A stretch of DNA of 64,000 nt, from assembly GCA_034509735.1 (NCBI GenBank), contig JACGWO010000004.1:26517395-26581394 (forward strand). Direction: 5' to 3'. Position numbers and translations under genes: made by a program. Within the stretch, counting starts at the first letter, position 1. Each line of letters starts with the position of its first letter. The notes under the pieces were generated by a model that worked only from the letters and a program-made list of their open reading frames with translations, had not been told where the DNA came from and searched no databases. Shown here one piece after another: positions 35,553 through 46,370 of this stretch. Source of the stretch: Sesamum alatum (taxonomy: Eukaryota > Streptophyta > Magnoliopsida > Lamiales > Pedaliaceae).

Positions 35553-37583
35553 TGAAAGCGTAGTGGATCGGCCCGGAAGTAGCGCGACGGAATCGTGAAA
35601 GCCAGTAAAGGCATGCATAAAACGACATTAAAATGGAATTTTAAAACCGAATCAAGGGGTGTTCCCGTGATTCTCCCGAGCATTTGGTGTATCTCATGAA
35701 TAAAAGAAAATATGAACAAGATTCATGGAGGCTCTAGGGTTGAAAAGAGCAATAAGAACTGTAACAAGAGTACTACCCTTTTAGATTTCTTCATTCGGCT
35801 ACACGTGTTGTTCTTGAATTTGCCACCTAGATCCCAATGTACAGATTCTCTACAAACATCCACGCAATTCGCCGAAAATTCCTGATACTCTCGTATTAGG
35901 AAGATATCAAAGAGGGAGAGAACAATCGACCAAACGTTATTGATTAACGTGATGAGTTGTTCGTATGTCCACTTGTATGAAAACAAAAGGACAAGAGACA
36001 CTTTTTGGAGGTGGAGATTAGAGAGGGTGGCCGAGTGTGAGAGAGGGGGCACGGTTGAGAGGGAGAGATAGGAGAGATGTGTAGAGAATTATGTGTTTTG
36101 TGTGTGTTTTGAGTATATATATGGGATTGGCATTCCTAATCCTGCCAACCACTTCCAAAGAGACACACTTTAATCAACTTAGGACTTTGACCTAGTCAAA
36201 TCCTACTCAACTAAGGGTTTGACAAAGTCAAACTTCATCCTAGCCATCCATCTCAATATGCCCTAGATCGGATCTAGTCCATCCATTCTTGATGGGCTTT
36301 ATGAAATGGACCTTATTAAATCTAATTTAAATGGTCCAAAGTCCTAAAGGGCTTTATGTATAAATTTAATTAATACTTAAGCCCAATAATAATTTTCACC
36401 TTTTCAATCTAATTAAAGAGGGAAAGCCCATCCTCTAATTTCATGAATCAAGCCCGACTAATCCAATTATTTTTACAAAGGGTCGATACTCCAAAACGGG
36501 ATCAATTTAATCTAATTAAATTATTTCATCTCCCAGAATTAATTTCAAATTAACTCCTTCACTTTCAGTGAATCGTGTGTGACTCTTTAGGTTCACCTTC
36601 AGCTAGACTTGGGCGAATCACCAATCATGCCATAACCGAAATTCGTCCGTCACCATGGGTGACAGTTTAGCAACAGTCCATGACACTAGAGACTAGGTGA
36701 AATCATGGCTTGAACATTTAAGATCACGAATACATACGAGTACAATCCTTCCGTCTACCGTCTCACAACTACAGTTTAAGGTATGGAGTTTGGACGTCGG
36801 TCCTCATCCTTGACTTAAGCAGTTACTCGTTCACCCACTGAAACGTCACTGAGATGCCATCCCACTATTCAGTCACTGTGGCCACAGATTTATAGAGAAT
36901 GAGTCTCAGAGTGTACGTGAGACATGACTGTCAAACATTGACAGGAGACGAACTCTATCTTGGAACTCATCGTCCTCATTGCACATTCTGAATGCACAAG
37001 ATAGGGCTTATAGCAATCAAGTCTTTCGACCTAGTAGCCTTTCACCAAACCTAAGATACAGGCATAGTGTGGATGTGATTGTCGTGGTTCCTCAAGTCCG
37101 AGGACTAATCTCGCACTATTGGAGCCTGGAATGCAAGTCATACCGACCAAGCCCCCTAAAGGCTTTCATATGAGGATTTTCGCGAGTCACCTTAGTCAGC
37201 CGACACCGAGCCGACTAACCCACTAATATTGCATGGACAACTCTCGTCACTTGTCAATGAAACACGATTGCAATCTTTAGCGCAAGTCTCACTTGGACCC
37301 TCGATACCCAATCTCGAGGTCCTTAACTTGGAAGGTTTCAGACCGCTCCACATAGGCTGGATTCATGACTGCCAACCTATGTGCAGTCCAGCATCCTGGA
37401 TTAACATGCCCGATTTGTGGGTTTTGTTTGTGCCTTGAATGGTAATATAAGTGAACACAACAAAGTATAACATACCAAGAACTGAACATCACTTTTATTC
37501 AGAATATCTTATTTATGCCATCATTGCCAGAAACAGGTTACATAAATCCAATGAGATTGGCTTCATGGTCACCTATTCTAACA
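35553..37583 (-). repeat. 5' LTR of element A
   Basis: 2,031 bp. Begins TGAAAGCGTAGTGG and ends ctattctaaCA, pairing with 11742-13731. Inverted TATA-like sequence near 36113 (gagtatatatatgg). Confidence 0.82.
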
Positions 37584-37715
37584 TATATATGTAGATGATA
37601 TGTTGATAATTAAAAAACAATCCTGACAATATTTGATTGCCAAGAAAATATTGAGAAAATATTTTGATATCAAGGACATGGATTTAGCTTATGTAATATT
37701 AGGAATTAAGATGTC
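37584..37715 (+). pseudogene. Element E reverse transcriptase remnant
   Basis: The + strand frame reads YVDDMLIIKK, a stop, then LIAKKILRKYFDIKDMDLAY and VILGIK. This is the catalytic YVDD loop and following segment of copia RT. It belongs to E by orientation and position between the integrase remnant at 11660 and the RNase H remnant at 38395. It is cut at about 37711 by an inserted LTR fragment. Confidence 0.75.
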
Positions 37716-37971
37716 TTTACATTTTAGTGGGTGCTTGATAGGGGTTGTCAAGTTTACTAAACTGACCTGCAAAAGTTGTCATATGGAAGGCCTGTATGGC
37801 ATCATCGGATTGACTAGAAACTCCTGGGTTGTGATAGTATTGCACTATCGCAACCCAGGAATTTCTAGTCAATCCGATCATGTCATACAGGGTTTCCATA
37901 TGACAACTTTTGCAAGTCAGTTTCGTGAACTTGACAGCCCCTATCAAGCACCCACTAAAATGTAGAGACAT
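37711..37971. repeat. 261-bp near-perfect hairpin derived from an LTR
   Basis: The left arm from 37711 (atgtctttacattttagtgg) pairs with the right arm ending at 37971 (cccactaaaatgtagagaca); the centre is near 37841. Arms of about 125 bp differ at only a small number of positions. The right arm matches LTR sequence of the A/B/C/D family (compare 45240-45345), so an LTR piece was duplicated in inverse. The two look-alike open frames of 110 codons on opposite strands are palindrome artefacts. Confidence 0.9.
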
Positions 37972-38319
37972 CATACGTTTGTCGTCGATGAAACACGAAA
38001 CAATCGTATGAATGCAACATTTAGTGTAAGTCTCTGTAAAACCTTTCAATGCCCCTTCTTGAGGATTTTCGACTTGAAACGTTCTAGATCAAATCTCATA
38101 AATTGGTTTCTTAGTTTCCAACATATGCACAATCCGACTTTCATAGATTCCATGATCTAGGGGCTTCACCATGATGCACACAAATAAAATGCATGAATTA
38201 TGATGAAGGTTGGCCAAAGAACAAATTGTCATTGAATTTGACATATTATTGAATAAGGCTGTTTACAAATAGATTACAAGAAGGCTAACTAATTGACTTG
38301 CTAGCCACTTATTCTAACA
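37842..38319 (-). repeat. LTR fragment of the A/B/C/D family in element E
   Basis: Matches the end of the 2-kb LTR (in + strand reading). It contains cgatgaaacacga, a caagtctctgtaaaacc-like block, gaggattttcgacttg and the terminal ttattctaaCA at 38319. The rest of the LTR is absent; an inverse copy of its first 130 bp precedes it. Sequence is more diverged than in the other copies. Confidence 0.7.
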
Positions 38320-38394
38320 TGTGTGAATTCTAAAATAATTGAACCAAAATTGCAAAGAAGCTAACTTACGGGACTAATTAAAGTGTAATTTTCC

Positions 38395-38800
38395 CTCACA
38401 AGTGGTTATGTATTTACCATTGGAGGGGGTGTAGTGCCTTGGAAGTCCTCAACAAACTTGTATAGCTTGTTCCATAATGGAATTCGAGTTCATAGCTTTA
38501 CATAAAGCTGGAGAAGAGGTTGAATGGCTTTATAATTTCTTGGAGGATATTGCTTGTTGGAAAAAAGTCGTTCTTGCAACTATGATATATTGTGATAGCC
38601 ATCGATTATAAGGACACATAACAATATGTATATCATAAGTCTAGACATATACGTCGAAGACATAACGCCATAAGACAATTGATCTCTAGTAGAATCATAT
38701 TCGTTGATTATGTGAATCAAAAGATAATTCAGTTGATCCATTAACAAAAAATAAAAAATAAAAAACTTTCTAGAAATCAAGTATATTATTCATCGAGGGA
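38395..38800 (+). pseudogene. Element E RNase H remnant
   Basis: The + strand frame reads SGYVFTIGGGVVPWKSS near 38400 (copia RNase H block normally ending in SWKS-KQ). A frame break follows, then GEEVEWLYNFLEDI-like codons near 38510-38560, YCDSH near 38590 and KDNSVDPLTK near 38715. The spacing fits a complete but degraded domain of E. Confidence 0.7.
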
Positions 38801-39342
38801 ATGTGACTAAAACCCACAAATTAAGTCATTATAGTGATAACCCAACCTTATTGACTGGAGATCTCGAGATCTTAGTTTAATGAGACAACTAAGCTACAAA
38901 AATTGTGAAAAACACTTTAAAGTCACTCATTCGCTTTCCTATATTGTTTAGTGATATTAGCTGAAGGGTAGAGGTTAAGCTGTAGGTTTCTAATGATTCA
39001 CATACAAGTTAAGTTAATATAGGAGAACACCCTATATAAGTGTAAAGATTGGCCGCTTCAATTGAAAAACATTTATAAATTCAAGATGATGTCCAGGGCC
39101 AAAATGGACACAACCGTGAGAACCAAAGATATGAAGGTATTGTGGATGTAGCATTGTCTTGGTTTACCAATGGCTAAACAGTTTAAAATATCATGTTCAC
39201 TTATTAACAAATAAATCCGATGATATCCCTCTAATGAAGGTTCGAAGCCACAAGCTATCTTTCATGATGCAATGACTTCTTGTTTAAAACTCTCTTAAGT
39301 GTCTACATGTTTATATGCGTTAATTTTCATTCATGTGGGGAT

Positions 39343-40401
39343 TGTTGAAATGGTGAATGACAAATTGAATCATAAATGTAATTGATAAATTTATTTCGTT
39401 CATATTAAATTGTACAAGTGATTGGTTACGTTGTTTGGCACATGACACATTCTTGACACGTGGATGATGCTTGATGATGCCAGTCATCATCCAACAATGA
39501 CGAATTAATTGAATAGGTGTCAAATATTTAAGTTGTGTGTCATTCGATTGAATTGATGTGTCTATTCTGATGAAGTGATATATCATTTGGGTAATAGGAT
39601 GTGTCCATTCTAATGAAAGGTCATAATCTTTTACAAGCATTTTTTTCCAATTGGACATATCTACTCAATGACACCTTTCCAACTTCTATAATAGGCCCTT
39701 TCCATTTTATTTCATTCCATCAATTTGAAAAACAATGAGAGCATTTCAAAGTACTGTGCAAAATCAACATTTTGTCTTTTATGAAGAGAGTTTCATGATA
39801 TTTTTGGATCGTTCTTTATCAAAGTTTGTAGTGTTGGTACTTTGAAATTATTAAAGTCACTGTATCTTGGGAAACAAGTAGTTGTCACTATTAGCACCAT
39901 TATGGTAAGGCTTAAACGTATTTTTGGTCCCGTAACTTAGATTATTTGGCATTTTCGTCCTTTAACTTTTAATGATAGCATTTTGGTCTTGCATTTTTTT
40001 TTTAATTTTCATAATTTTAGTCCTTTTTTCGCAGGTGTTCACCTTTCTCGCCGGAAAAATGCATGTGCCTCTTATGCGACATTTTAAAATTTGGGCTTTT
40101 ATTCATATTGGCCCATTTATGCTAGCATTTTTATCCTTTATCTTTTTTATTTTCGCGATCTTGGTCATTTTTTCGCCGGAATTCACCATTCTCGCTGGTG
40201 GAGGTGAACTCCAACGAACAAAAGGCTTGAAATAGCGAAAATTAAAAAGATAAAGAAGCAAGATGCTATCAATATCAATGAATCTAAGTTACAGGACTAA
40301 ATATGCATTTAACCCTTACGGTAATATTATCTTAGAGACAAAGAATCAAATTCTTACCTCGACTTACTTGATACACAACTACCACATATTCTTTATTTAC
40401 A
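39343..40401 (+). repeat. 3' LTR of element E, interrupted by a MITE
   Basis: Starts TGTTGAAATGGTG after the purine-rich catgtggggat and ends ctttatttACA. It aligns with 8091-8741 once the MITE at 39909-40315 is removed. The flanking TSD ACACA is at 40402-40406. Confidence 0.75.
39909..40315. mobile_element. Mutator-type MITE (407 bp) in the 3' LTR of E
   Basis: Ends ggcttaaacgtatttttggt and, inverted, gggttaaatgcatatttagt, followed on both sides by cc-gtaacttag. The 9-bp flanks TTATGGTAA (39900-39908) and TTACGGTAA (40316-40324) differ at one base. The 5' LTR of E lacks it, giving an empty-site comparison. The interior encodes nothing; the frame at 39972-40235 is a low-complexity artefact. 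Confidence 0.82.
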
Positions 40402-40406
40402 ACACA

Positions 40407-41032
40407 CTAAAAACCATTTAAATCCTTACGCATAATTTTCTAGAATGTATCAGTGACTTCAAAATTCAAAAATTATTGCCAAAAGCACATTTTGTATCAT
40501 TAAAATATATTTTGTATTGCTAATTAAACCCCAATGGAAAAAAAATGACTCAAAATATTTTGAAAATTCTTATCAGAATCAAATATTATTCTTGTTATGT
40601 AATTTGTGACTTGATTCGATCTGAACTAGAATTTTCGAAATATATATTTTTTTTTACATTGATATAACAGAAACGATAAACTCCATATTGGGGATATATC
40701 TGGGGCATATAAGCAAACGGAGGATAAAGATAAGTTGTTCTATTTTCTGCCAAAACGTTTAAATTATTAATTTCTGTGATGATAGCATCTAATCATATGA
40801 GTGCAGTTTTGTCCTGTCGGCATATGAAATCAACGTCACGGGGTGAGTTCTACTTTTCCCAATTGCCACCCAAATCTGACTTCAAAAATCAAACCAACAA
40901 TAGTTGCTTGTATGCATCCACTTCTTTGGCAATCATTATCTCTTCATTATTTCGTTTTGATGGGCAGGAAAATAGATTTCTCCGACATCTTCTTGGCCTA
41001 ACCTAAAAACCAACACATAATAAAGAAAAGGG
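40407..41032. other. Intergenic sequence, nothing recognised
   Basis: AT-rich. A 76-codon frame at 40776-41006 has no recognisable motif and no supporting signals. Confidence 0.5.
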
Positions 41033-41041
41033 TAAATTATA

Positions 41042-41296
41042 GGGTAAATTACAGCTACTTTTCCTAAAATTTGGTATAATTATAATTTTTTTTTTTTTGA
41101 AAAATTATAAATACCTCCCGAAACTTGTAACCGTCTAACAAATAATCAATTTTCATCCATTGTTATGGGTGAACTGACCAAAATGCCCTCATGACCAAAA
41201 ATTAAGCTTCATGAGGGTATTTTTAAATTTTCAAACAATGAGGGGTATTTATTTATAATTATGTCAAACCTCAGGGGAGGTGGCTGTAATTTACCC
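41042..41296. mobile_element. Mutator-type MITE (255 bp) with perfect 9-bp TSD
   Basis: Terminal inverted repeats gggtaaattacagctac and its near-exact inverse ggctgtaatttaccc, with inner pairing of the aatttggtataattat and ataattatgtcaaacct blocks. The perfect duplication TAAATTATA lies at 41033-41041 and 41297-41305. Related to the copies at 3010, 4022 and 6068. Confidence 0.88.
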
Positions 41297-41304
41297 TAAA
41301 TTAT

Positions 41305-41626
41305 ATTTACACCCTTAGAGATCAGGTTTAATTAATTATACAAATATCCCCTACACCTTATAAAATTACAGATAAAATTTTTTGGGGTTGTAGTTGTAAT
41401 TATAAATTTACTTTCTATTCAGTGACGAAATTTTATACAAACAAACTTTAAGTATGTTACTCTAACACCCGTTAGGGGGTGTACCTGCATGCAATTTTAT
41501 GAAAACCAAAGGGTAAGATGCATTATACAACACCGTTATAGGGGTGTACCTATAATTTTACAAATAATAAGGGTGTTTGTATAATTAATCTTAATTTCAA
41601 GAGGGGTGTCAAACGTAATTTCTTAA
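41305..41626. mobile_element. Inverted-repeat element adjoining the MITE
   Basis: The left part (attatatttacacccttaga, then ttaattaattatacaaatat) pairs with the inverse of the right part (ggtgtttgtataattaatct, then gaggggtgtcaaacgtaatt) over about 60 bp. Its left edge touches the MITE's duplication. No clean duplication of its own is visible, so the class is open. Confidence 0.5.
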
Positions 41627-42408
41627 AATAAACGACTAGAAAAAGCATACATACATATAGAGGTATATGTAAGGTCTTGAGTTGTATATAGGAACAAATG
41701 GTGTAATGAGATGCCCCACTAAGTAATATGAGAAGGTTCAAAGGGGAGTTGTATATTAACACACTTGCAATTACTACACACATCTTTACATTGTTTATGG
41801 AATAAACAACTAAGTTCTTGTTTTCCCACCACTTTTAATTAAGCATCTCCCATCTACCTAATTAGTAATTATTAAAGCTTATTTGGGTTTTGACTCCTCA
41901 TTTTAACTTTTTAAATGAATCAAATATGTAAGTCTATGTATGGAAATATTTTTTCTAGCAAAGAGAGATTATTTTTGTAGAATATTCAATTTTATACATC
42001 ATCTAATAATTAGAAACGCAAACGAAGTAATCAATCACATGATCAAGCTAGAAATCTAGACGAGAACTTGCGAATTATGATTATACTAAGTTATCAAGTC
42101 TTAACTTTTGCCGCTTGCATATAAAAAACATCTTGATTTTAATTTCTCGATATATATTGTTTATACTGAAAATAAACTTACGTCTAAGGGTAGATGTGAA
42201 ATTATGTTGAATTTCAAAATAACTTTTTGTCTAAAAAGATATATATACCGTGACACCCCAATGAATCTTTATTGCACTTTATTCATATAATTGGCCGCAC
42301 TTTTGAAATTGACATTAAATACATGATAAGTGTAATAAAATTATCGTATAATTAATTTGAACTTGACAAGCTCAATTAAATTAGAATTTTTTTGACCAAG
42401 AGGCTAGA
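41627..42408. other. Intergenic AT-rich sequence, nothing recognised
   Basis: No gene motif, RNA gene or paired repeat seen. Confidence 0.5.
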
Positions 42409-42774
42409 AATATCAACTGAGTAAAATGCAATTTTTTTTGGGGGGAAAGTAAATTTCACAAACATAAAACAATTTACACTAGTACAAAGACCTCGCCATC
42501 CTTCTACCCAAGTGATGACATACATCACTCCCTATTCCCTATGCCAAGGAATTTTTTTCCAGATTCTTTACAATATCCGTCGACTGCAAGCTAATTTGCA
42601 ATCTATCACTAATTATTCTCAATCTAACCTGATCAATGACCATGCGAACCAACACAACATTTGCCCTCCGATATTATAGACAATTTTTTAAGACCTCCCA
42701 ATAAAACAAAAAAAAGAACACTAAAAAACCTCCCTCTCAACATTTTCAAAATATAGCAAAACACCCCCTCCATG

Positions 42775-43079
42775 CACTAGAAAAAAAATTAATATTAGCT
42801 ACATTTTTAAAAACCATGACTAAAACTCGTGGTAAATAACTATTATTAACTATGGTTAAATAAAAGCTGATGCCAAAACTAGCTTTTCCACCATGAAAAA
42901 CTTATTTGCCATGACTTTTAGTCGTGGTAAAAACATTCGCCATGGCTTTTAGCCATGACAAATGTTTTAACCACTCCTGCAAAAACCACAGCCGACAATC
43001 GTTGCGTGACCGTGGTCAATGACTATTCGCTATGATTATTTAGTATTAACCATGGTAAAATATCATATTTTTTATAGTG
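42775..43079. mobile_element. Non-autonomous CACTA-type element (305 bp)
   Basis: Starts CACTAgaaaaaaaattaat and ends atattttttaTAGTG, the CACTA/TAGTG termini. Subterminal repeats ccatgactaaaactcgtggt, ccatgacttttagtcgtggt and ccatggcttttagccatg alternate in both senses, as is usual in CACTA ends. The 3-bp flanks (atg and ata) match at two positions. No coding capacity. Confidence 0.75.
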
Positions 43080-43507
43080 ATATGCCATAGGTGCATCACA
43101 CAAACCATTCTTTAATTTTATTTTTTTTTGATATAAAAATTATAGTTTTACCCTTATTTAAACACCATAAGATATCATCTCATATAAATGGATGGTTAGG
43201 ATCTTGCTAACATTATTTAAAATAAAAAATATATTTTAAAATTTTATATTTTATATATTTAAATATTAAGCAGGCGGGGAGAAGGCGAAAGTGATGGAGG
43301 CAACAATGGAGGGCAGGAGGTGAGTAATGGTGTGACGATCGGACAGAGGGGTGTGGAAGAGGCAGATGGAAAGAGTCGAATGGGAAGGAGCAGAGGGCAA
43401 TGGAGGGAAGGAAGCAGGTGGGGCGGTTATGAAGGGGCATCGGTCTCTATCTGAGGATGAGGGTGTTGGCAGTGTTGGGTTAGGGTGGGGGTGGGGGGGG
43501 GAAGGGG
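43080..43507. other. AT-rich stretch, then a purine-rich stretch
   Basis: 43080-43260 is AT-rich. 43262-43507 is strongly G/A-rich on the + strand, ending in a G-run beside element C. The open frames on both strands come from base composition. No motif recognised; it is probably interior sequence of the enclosing element. Confidence 0.5.
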
Positions 43508-45721
43508 TGAGGACAAGCGGATTCGCCCGAGAGCGCAAGCGGAAGCGAGAAAGCGTGAAAGTACATAAATTTAAACAATTTAAATTAACGTGATCCCAAG
43601 GAGTGTACCTTGGGTGCTCAACCGGGCGTTCGATGTAGGATGTATTAATATTGAAACACATATATAACACATAGGGCATAGATGAAATGTAAATCTACAA
43701 AAGCGTAATAAATCATTACCTTTGTAGATTTCACGTGCGGGCGGCTACTTGCGTTGTTCTTTCTCCGAATGTTCATTAAATCCAAACGTATGGATTCTCC
43801 AAAGGTGATCCACATCACACCGGAAGTGAAACGCACGTTCTCCTTGCTTGAAGAAAACGAGTTTGTGAAGGAATCAATTTAAGAGAATAAACACTATGAA
43901 TTAGTGTTCTCTTAAACCTACTTTGTTCTTCCTTTTGATCCAAGATCAAGTGAAGAACACAAGTGGGAGAGGGAGAGAGTGGCCGAGAGTTAGAGGGAGA
44001 GAGGAGGCCGAATTTTGTCTTCTCTTTTCCTAGAAAAGATGAATTATGATTATCTTGCATAAGGTGTTGTATATACTCATATATATACATAATTAATGTG
44101 ATTAATAAATGTGTCTAGGTTCATCCAAGGATGTCTAGATACATCCTAATCAATCACCATTAATTCTTCAATCAAGCCTACCAACTTTTAAGGTGTGATC
44201 AAATCATACCAAAAGGGAAGGGCTTGATCGGAGTTGATTTGTCTCTTACCAAAACAGACAAGTCAACCGCCACTTTGCATGGAACATGGCTGAATTTTGC
44301 TTCCTCTAAGGGAGCATTTTCGGCCATGCTCAATATGGGAAGAAATCCAATTTCTTCCTATTCCAAAAATAGGAATTAATTCTCCTCTTGGGTCAAAATT
44401 TAACGGGCCGGGTTTTATCGTAATCTAATTACGACGAACCCAAAATTAAATCCAATTTAATGTCCATTTAAATTATTCCTGTTGGTCTTTTAATCCAATC
44501 AAAAGATCCAACAGCTCGACTTTCCATAATTTATCGATAAATCCAATTTACCGATTAAACGAGGGCCCGATACAATATCGTTCCGTCTATCCAATGGATT
44601 ATCCTTTAAGTAATCCAATTACTTATTTATCCTTTGAGATTGACTCCAAGTCAATCTCTCAACCTTTTCTGTGATTTGTGTGTGACTCTTTAGGTTCACC
44701 CTTAGCTAGACTTGGACCCGTGTCTCACAAGGGCCCGTTACCATGGGTGGCCGTCTAGCAACGGTCCATGGCACTAGAGACTAGGTGAATGTTGGCGTGA
44801 ACATTTAGGCGTCGATTTCATACGGGTACGGTCCTTCCGTCTACCATCTCCCGGCCTTAGTCTTGGGTATGGAATTAGGTGTCGGTTCCCATACTTGACT
44901 AGGAATCTATGCTTAATACTCAGACTAAGCATGCTTCATTGTGTCGACACAGGAAATTATTCCCCGTTCGACCAACCACTGTGGCCACAACTTTAAACAA
45001 CATGAACGTATCTCCGAGTGCATAGGAGATACCTCTATCATATACTGACAGGGGACGGATCCTCTTCTTGGAATCCATCGTCCTCGCTACACATTCTGAC
45101 TGCACTGGATAAGGCTTATAATGATCATCTTACAGATGATCACCTCTCGCCAAATCCAAGATACAGTCGTCCTGTGCACGTGACTGCCATGGTTCTTCAA
45201 GTCTGAGGACTGCTCTCGTACTATCAGAACCGGGAAAATCCAATCATACCGACCAAGCCTCCAAGTCTTCCATATGATGATCCTCGCGAGTCAGTCCAGT
45301 CGGCTTGACCCCAGTCGACCAACCCATCAAGATCGTGTAGGCATCACACGCCTGTTGCCGATGAAACACGACACTCATCCAATGAACACGACTCTTGATG
45401 CAAGTCTCAATAGGACTCTCGATGCCTTGTCTCGAGGTCCTCGACTTGGAACGTTTCAGACCCAACTCTCAATCAGTTGGTTTCATGACCACCATCCAAT
45501 GCGTGACCCAAATGCATGAGTTGTTAACCGTGGTTTATGGGCTTTGTTGCGATATAAGTAAAACATCGTTTTAACATATGTAAAATGAGCGCAACAAAGT
45601 AGACACCAATAGTAATGAACACTCATTTTATTCATCACATAATAATGTTACATTTACATCAAGTTGTCAAATAGGTTACAAATTGCCAAACCTATTGGCT
45701 TTCTGGTCACCTATTCTAACA
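43508..45721 (-). repeat. 3' LTR of element C
   Basis: 2,214 bp. Begins TGAGGACAAGCGG and ends ctattctaaCA. Inverted TATA-like region gttgtatatactcatatata near 44065. Confidence 0.85.
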
Positions 45722-45736
45722 ATCTCCCACTTGACC
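45722..45736 (-). promoter_or_regulatory. Polypurine tract of element C
   Basis: atctcccacttgacc; inverse ggtcaagtgggagat lies directly before the 3' LTR. Confidence 0.75.
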
Positions 45737-45783
45737 TAAAGCCAATCACCCATTGACCTTAAACCCTTCTTATCCAGATGCTA

Positions 45784-46370
45784 AGTATGGGCAACTTGCG
45801 ACACGGGCTTAGTAAGTAGATCTGCTATGTTTTCTGCGGAGCTGACTCGGTTCATTCGAACGTCACCCCTGGTAACCATATCTCTGAGCAGATGGTAGCG
45901 TCTAAGAATATGCTTGGATCGATGATGAGATCTCGGTTCCTTTGCTTGCGCTATGGACCCATTGTTATCGCAGAAGATAACTACTGGCTTAGCGATGCTA
46001 GGTACTACACCCAACTCTTGGATATAGCTCTTCATCCAAACCGCCTCCTTTGCAGCTTCCGAAGCTGCTGTTTATTCAGACTCTGTGGTGGAGTCCGCCG
46101 TAGTAGCCTGCTTGGAACTCTTTCAAACAACCACGCCACCGTTAAGTCTGAACACATAACCAGACTGAGACTTGGTATCATCGTCATCCGACTGGAAGCT
46201 AGCGTCGCTATAGCCTTCCAGTATCAACTCTCCACCGCCATAGATCAAGAACATGTCCTTAGTCCTTTTTAGGTACTTCAAGATAGTCTTGACTGCACTC
46301 CAGTGCGCCTCCCCGGCACACGACTGATATCGGCACATCAGGTCTAGTGCACTGAACAACATACTGTATG
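45784..46370 (-). pseudogene. Element C RNase H (broken)
   Basis: - strand blocks: EAHWSAVKTILKYLKRTKD, EGYSDASFQSD with the first catalytic aspartate, SGYVFRLNGG, then after a frame break SEAAKEA, PVVIFCDNNGSIAQAKEP with a second catalytic aspartate, and RHHL..DMVTRGDV to NIADLLTKPV. The domain is nearly complete in content. At least one in-frame stop and one shift near 46070-46125 prevent a continuous product. Confidence 0.8.

Larger units (their letters stand above)
11742..37583 (-). mobile_element. Copia retrotransposon A (about 2-kb LTRs), split by D and B
   Basis: The LTRs at 11742-13731 and 35553-37583 both begin TGAAAGCG in + strand reading and share long blocks specific to this pair, such as tgaataaaagaaaatatgaa. 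Next to the right-hand (5') LTR is an initiator tRNA-Met PBS (35540-35551, inverse of TGGTATCAGAGC), and next to the left-hand (3') LTR is the PPT (13732-13746). Coding parts on the - strand are RNase H (13741-14600), RT and linker (14600-15620), protease (24757-25120) and gag (25120-25680, resuming at 33904). The integrase core is absent at the D junction. Immediate 5-bp flanks (tccat and tatat) do not match, so the target duplication is lost or the ends are rearranged. Confidence 0.8.
8091..40401 (+). mobile_element. Old copia LTR retrotransposon E, host of the nested stack
   Basis: Related LTR sequences lie at 8091-8741 and 39343-40401, flanked by a perfect 5-bp duplication ACACA (8086-8090 and 40402-40406). 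Between them, in copia order on the + strand, are remnants of gag, a CCHC knuckle, protease and integrase (8773-11660), then an RT remnant with the YVDDM motif (37584-37715) and an RNase H remnant (38395-38800). Every coding part carries stops and frame breaks. The middle is displaced by a hAT element and by retrotransposons A, B and D. About 330 codons between integrase and the YVDDM motif are missing, so the insertion of A was accompanied or followed by a deletion. Confidence 0.8.

Noticed and set aside
37633..38049. Two 110-codon frames on opposite strands with nearly the same C-terminal residues
   Set aside because: They are the two arms of one palindrome; only the first 27 codons of the + strand frame are real RT remnant.
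40776..41006. 76-codon frame as a small gene
   Set aside because: No recognisable motif, no promoter or splice context, surrounded by transposon debris.
43213..43679. Proline/serine-rich - strand frame and glycine-rich + strand frame
   Set aside because: Purine-rich low-complexity sequence; overlaps the LTR start of element C.
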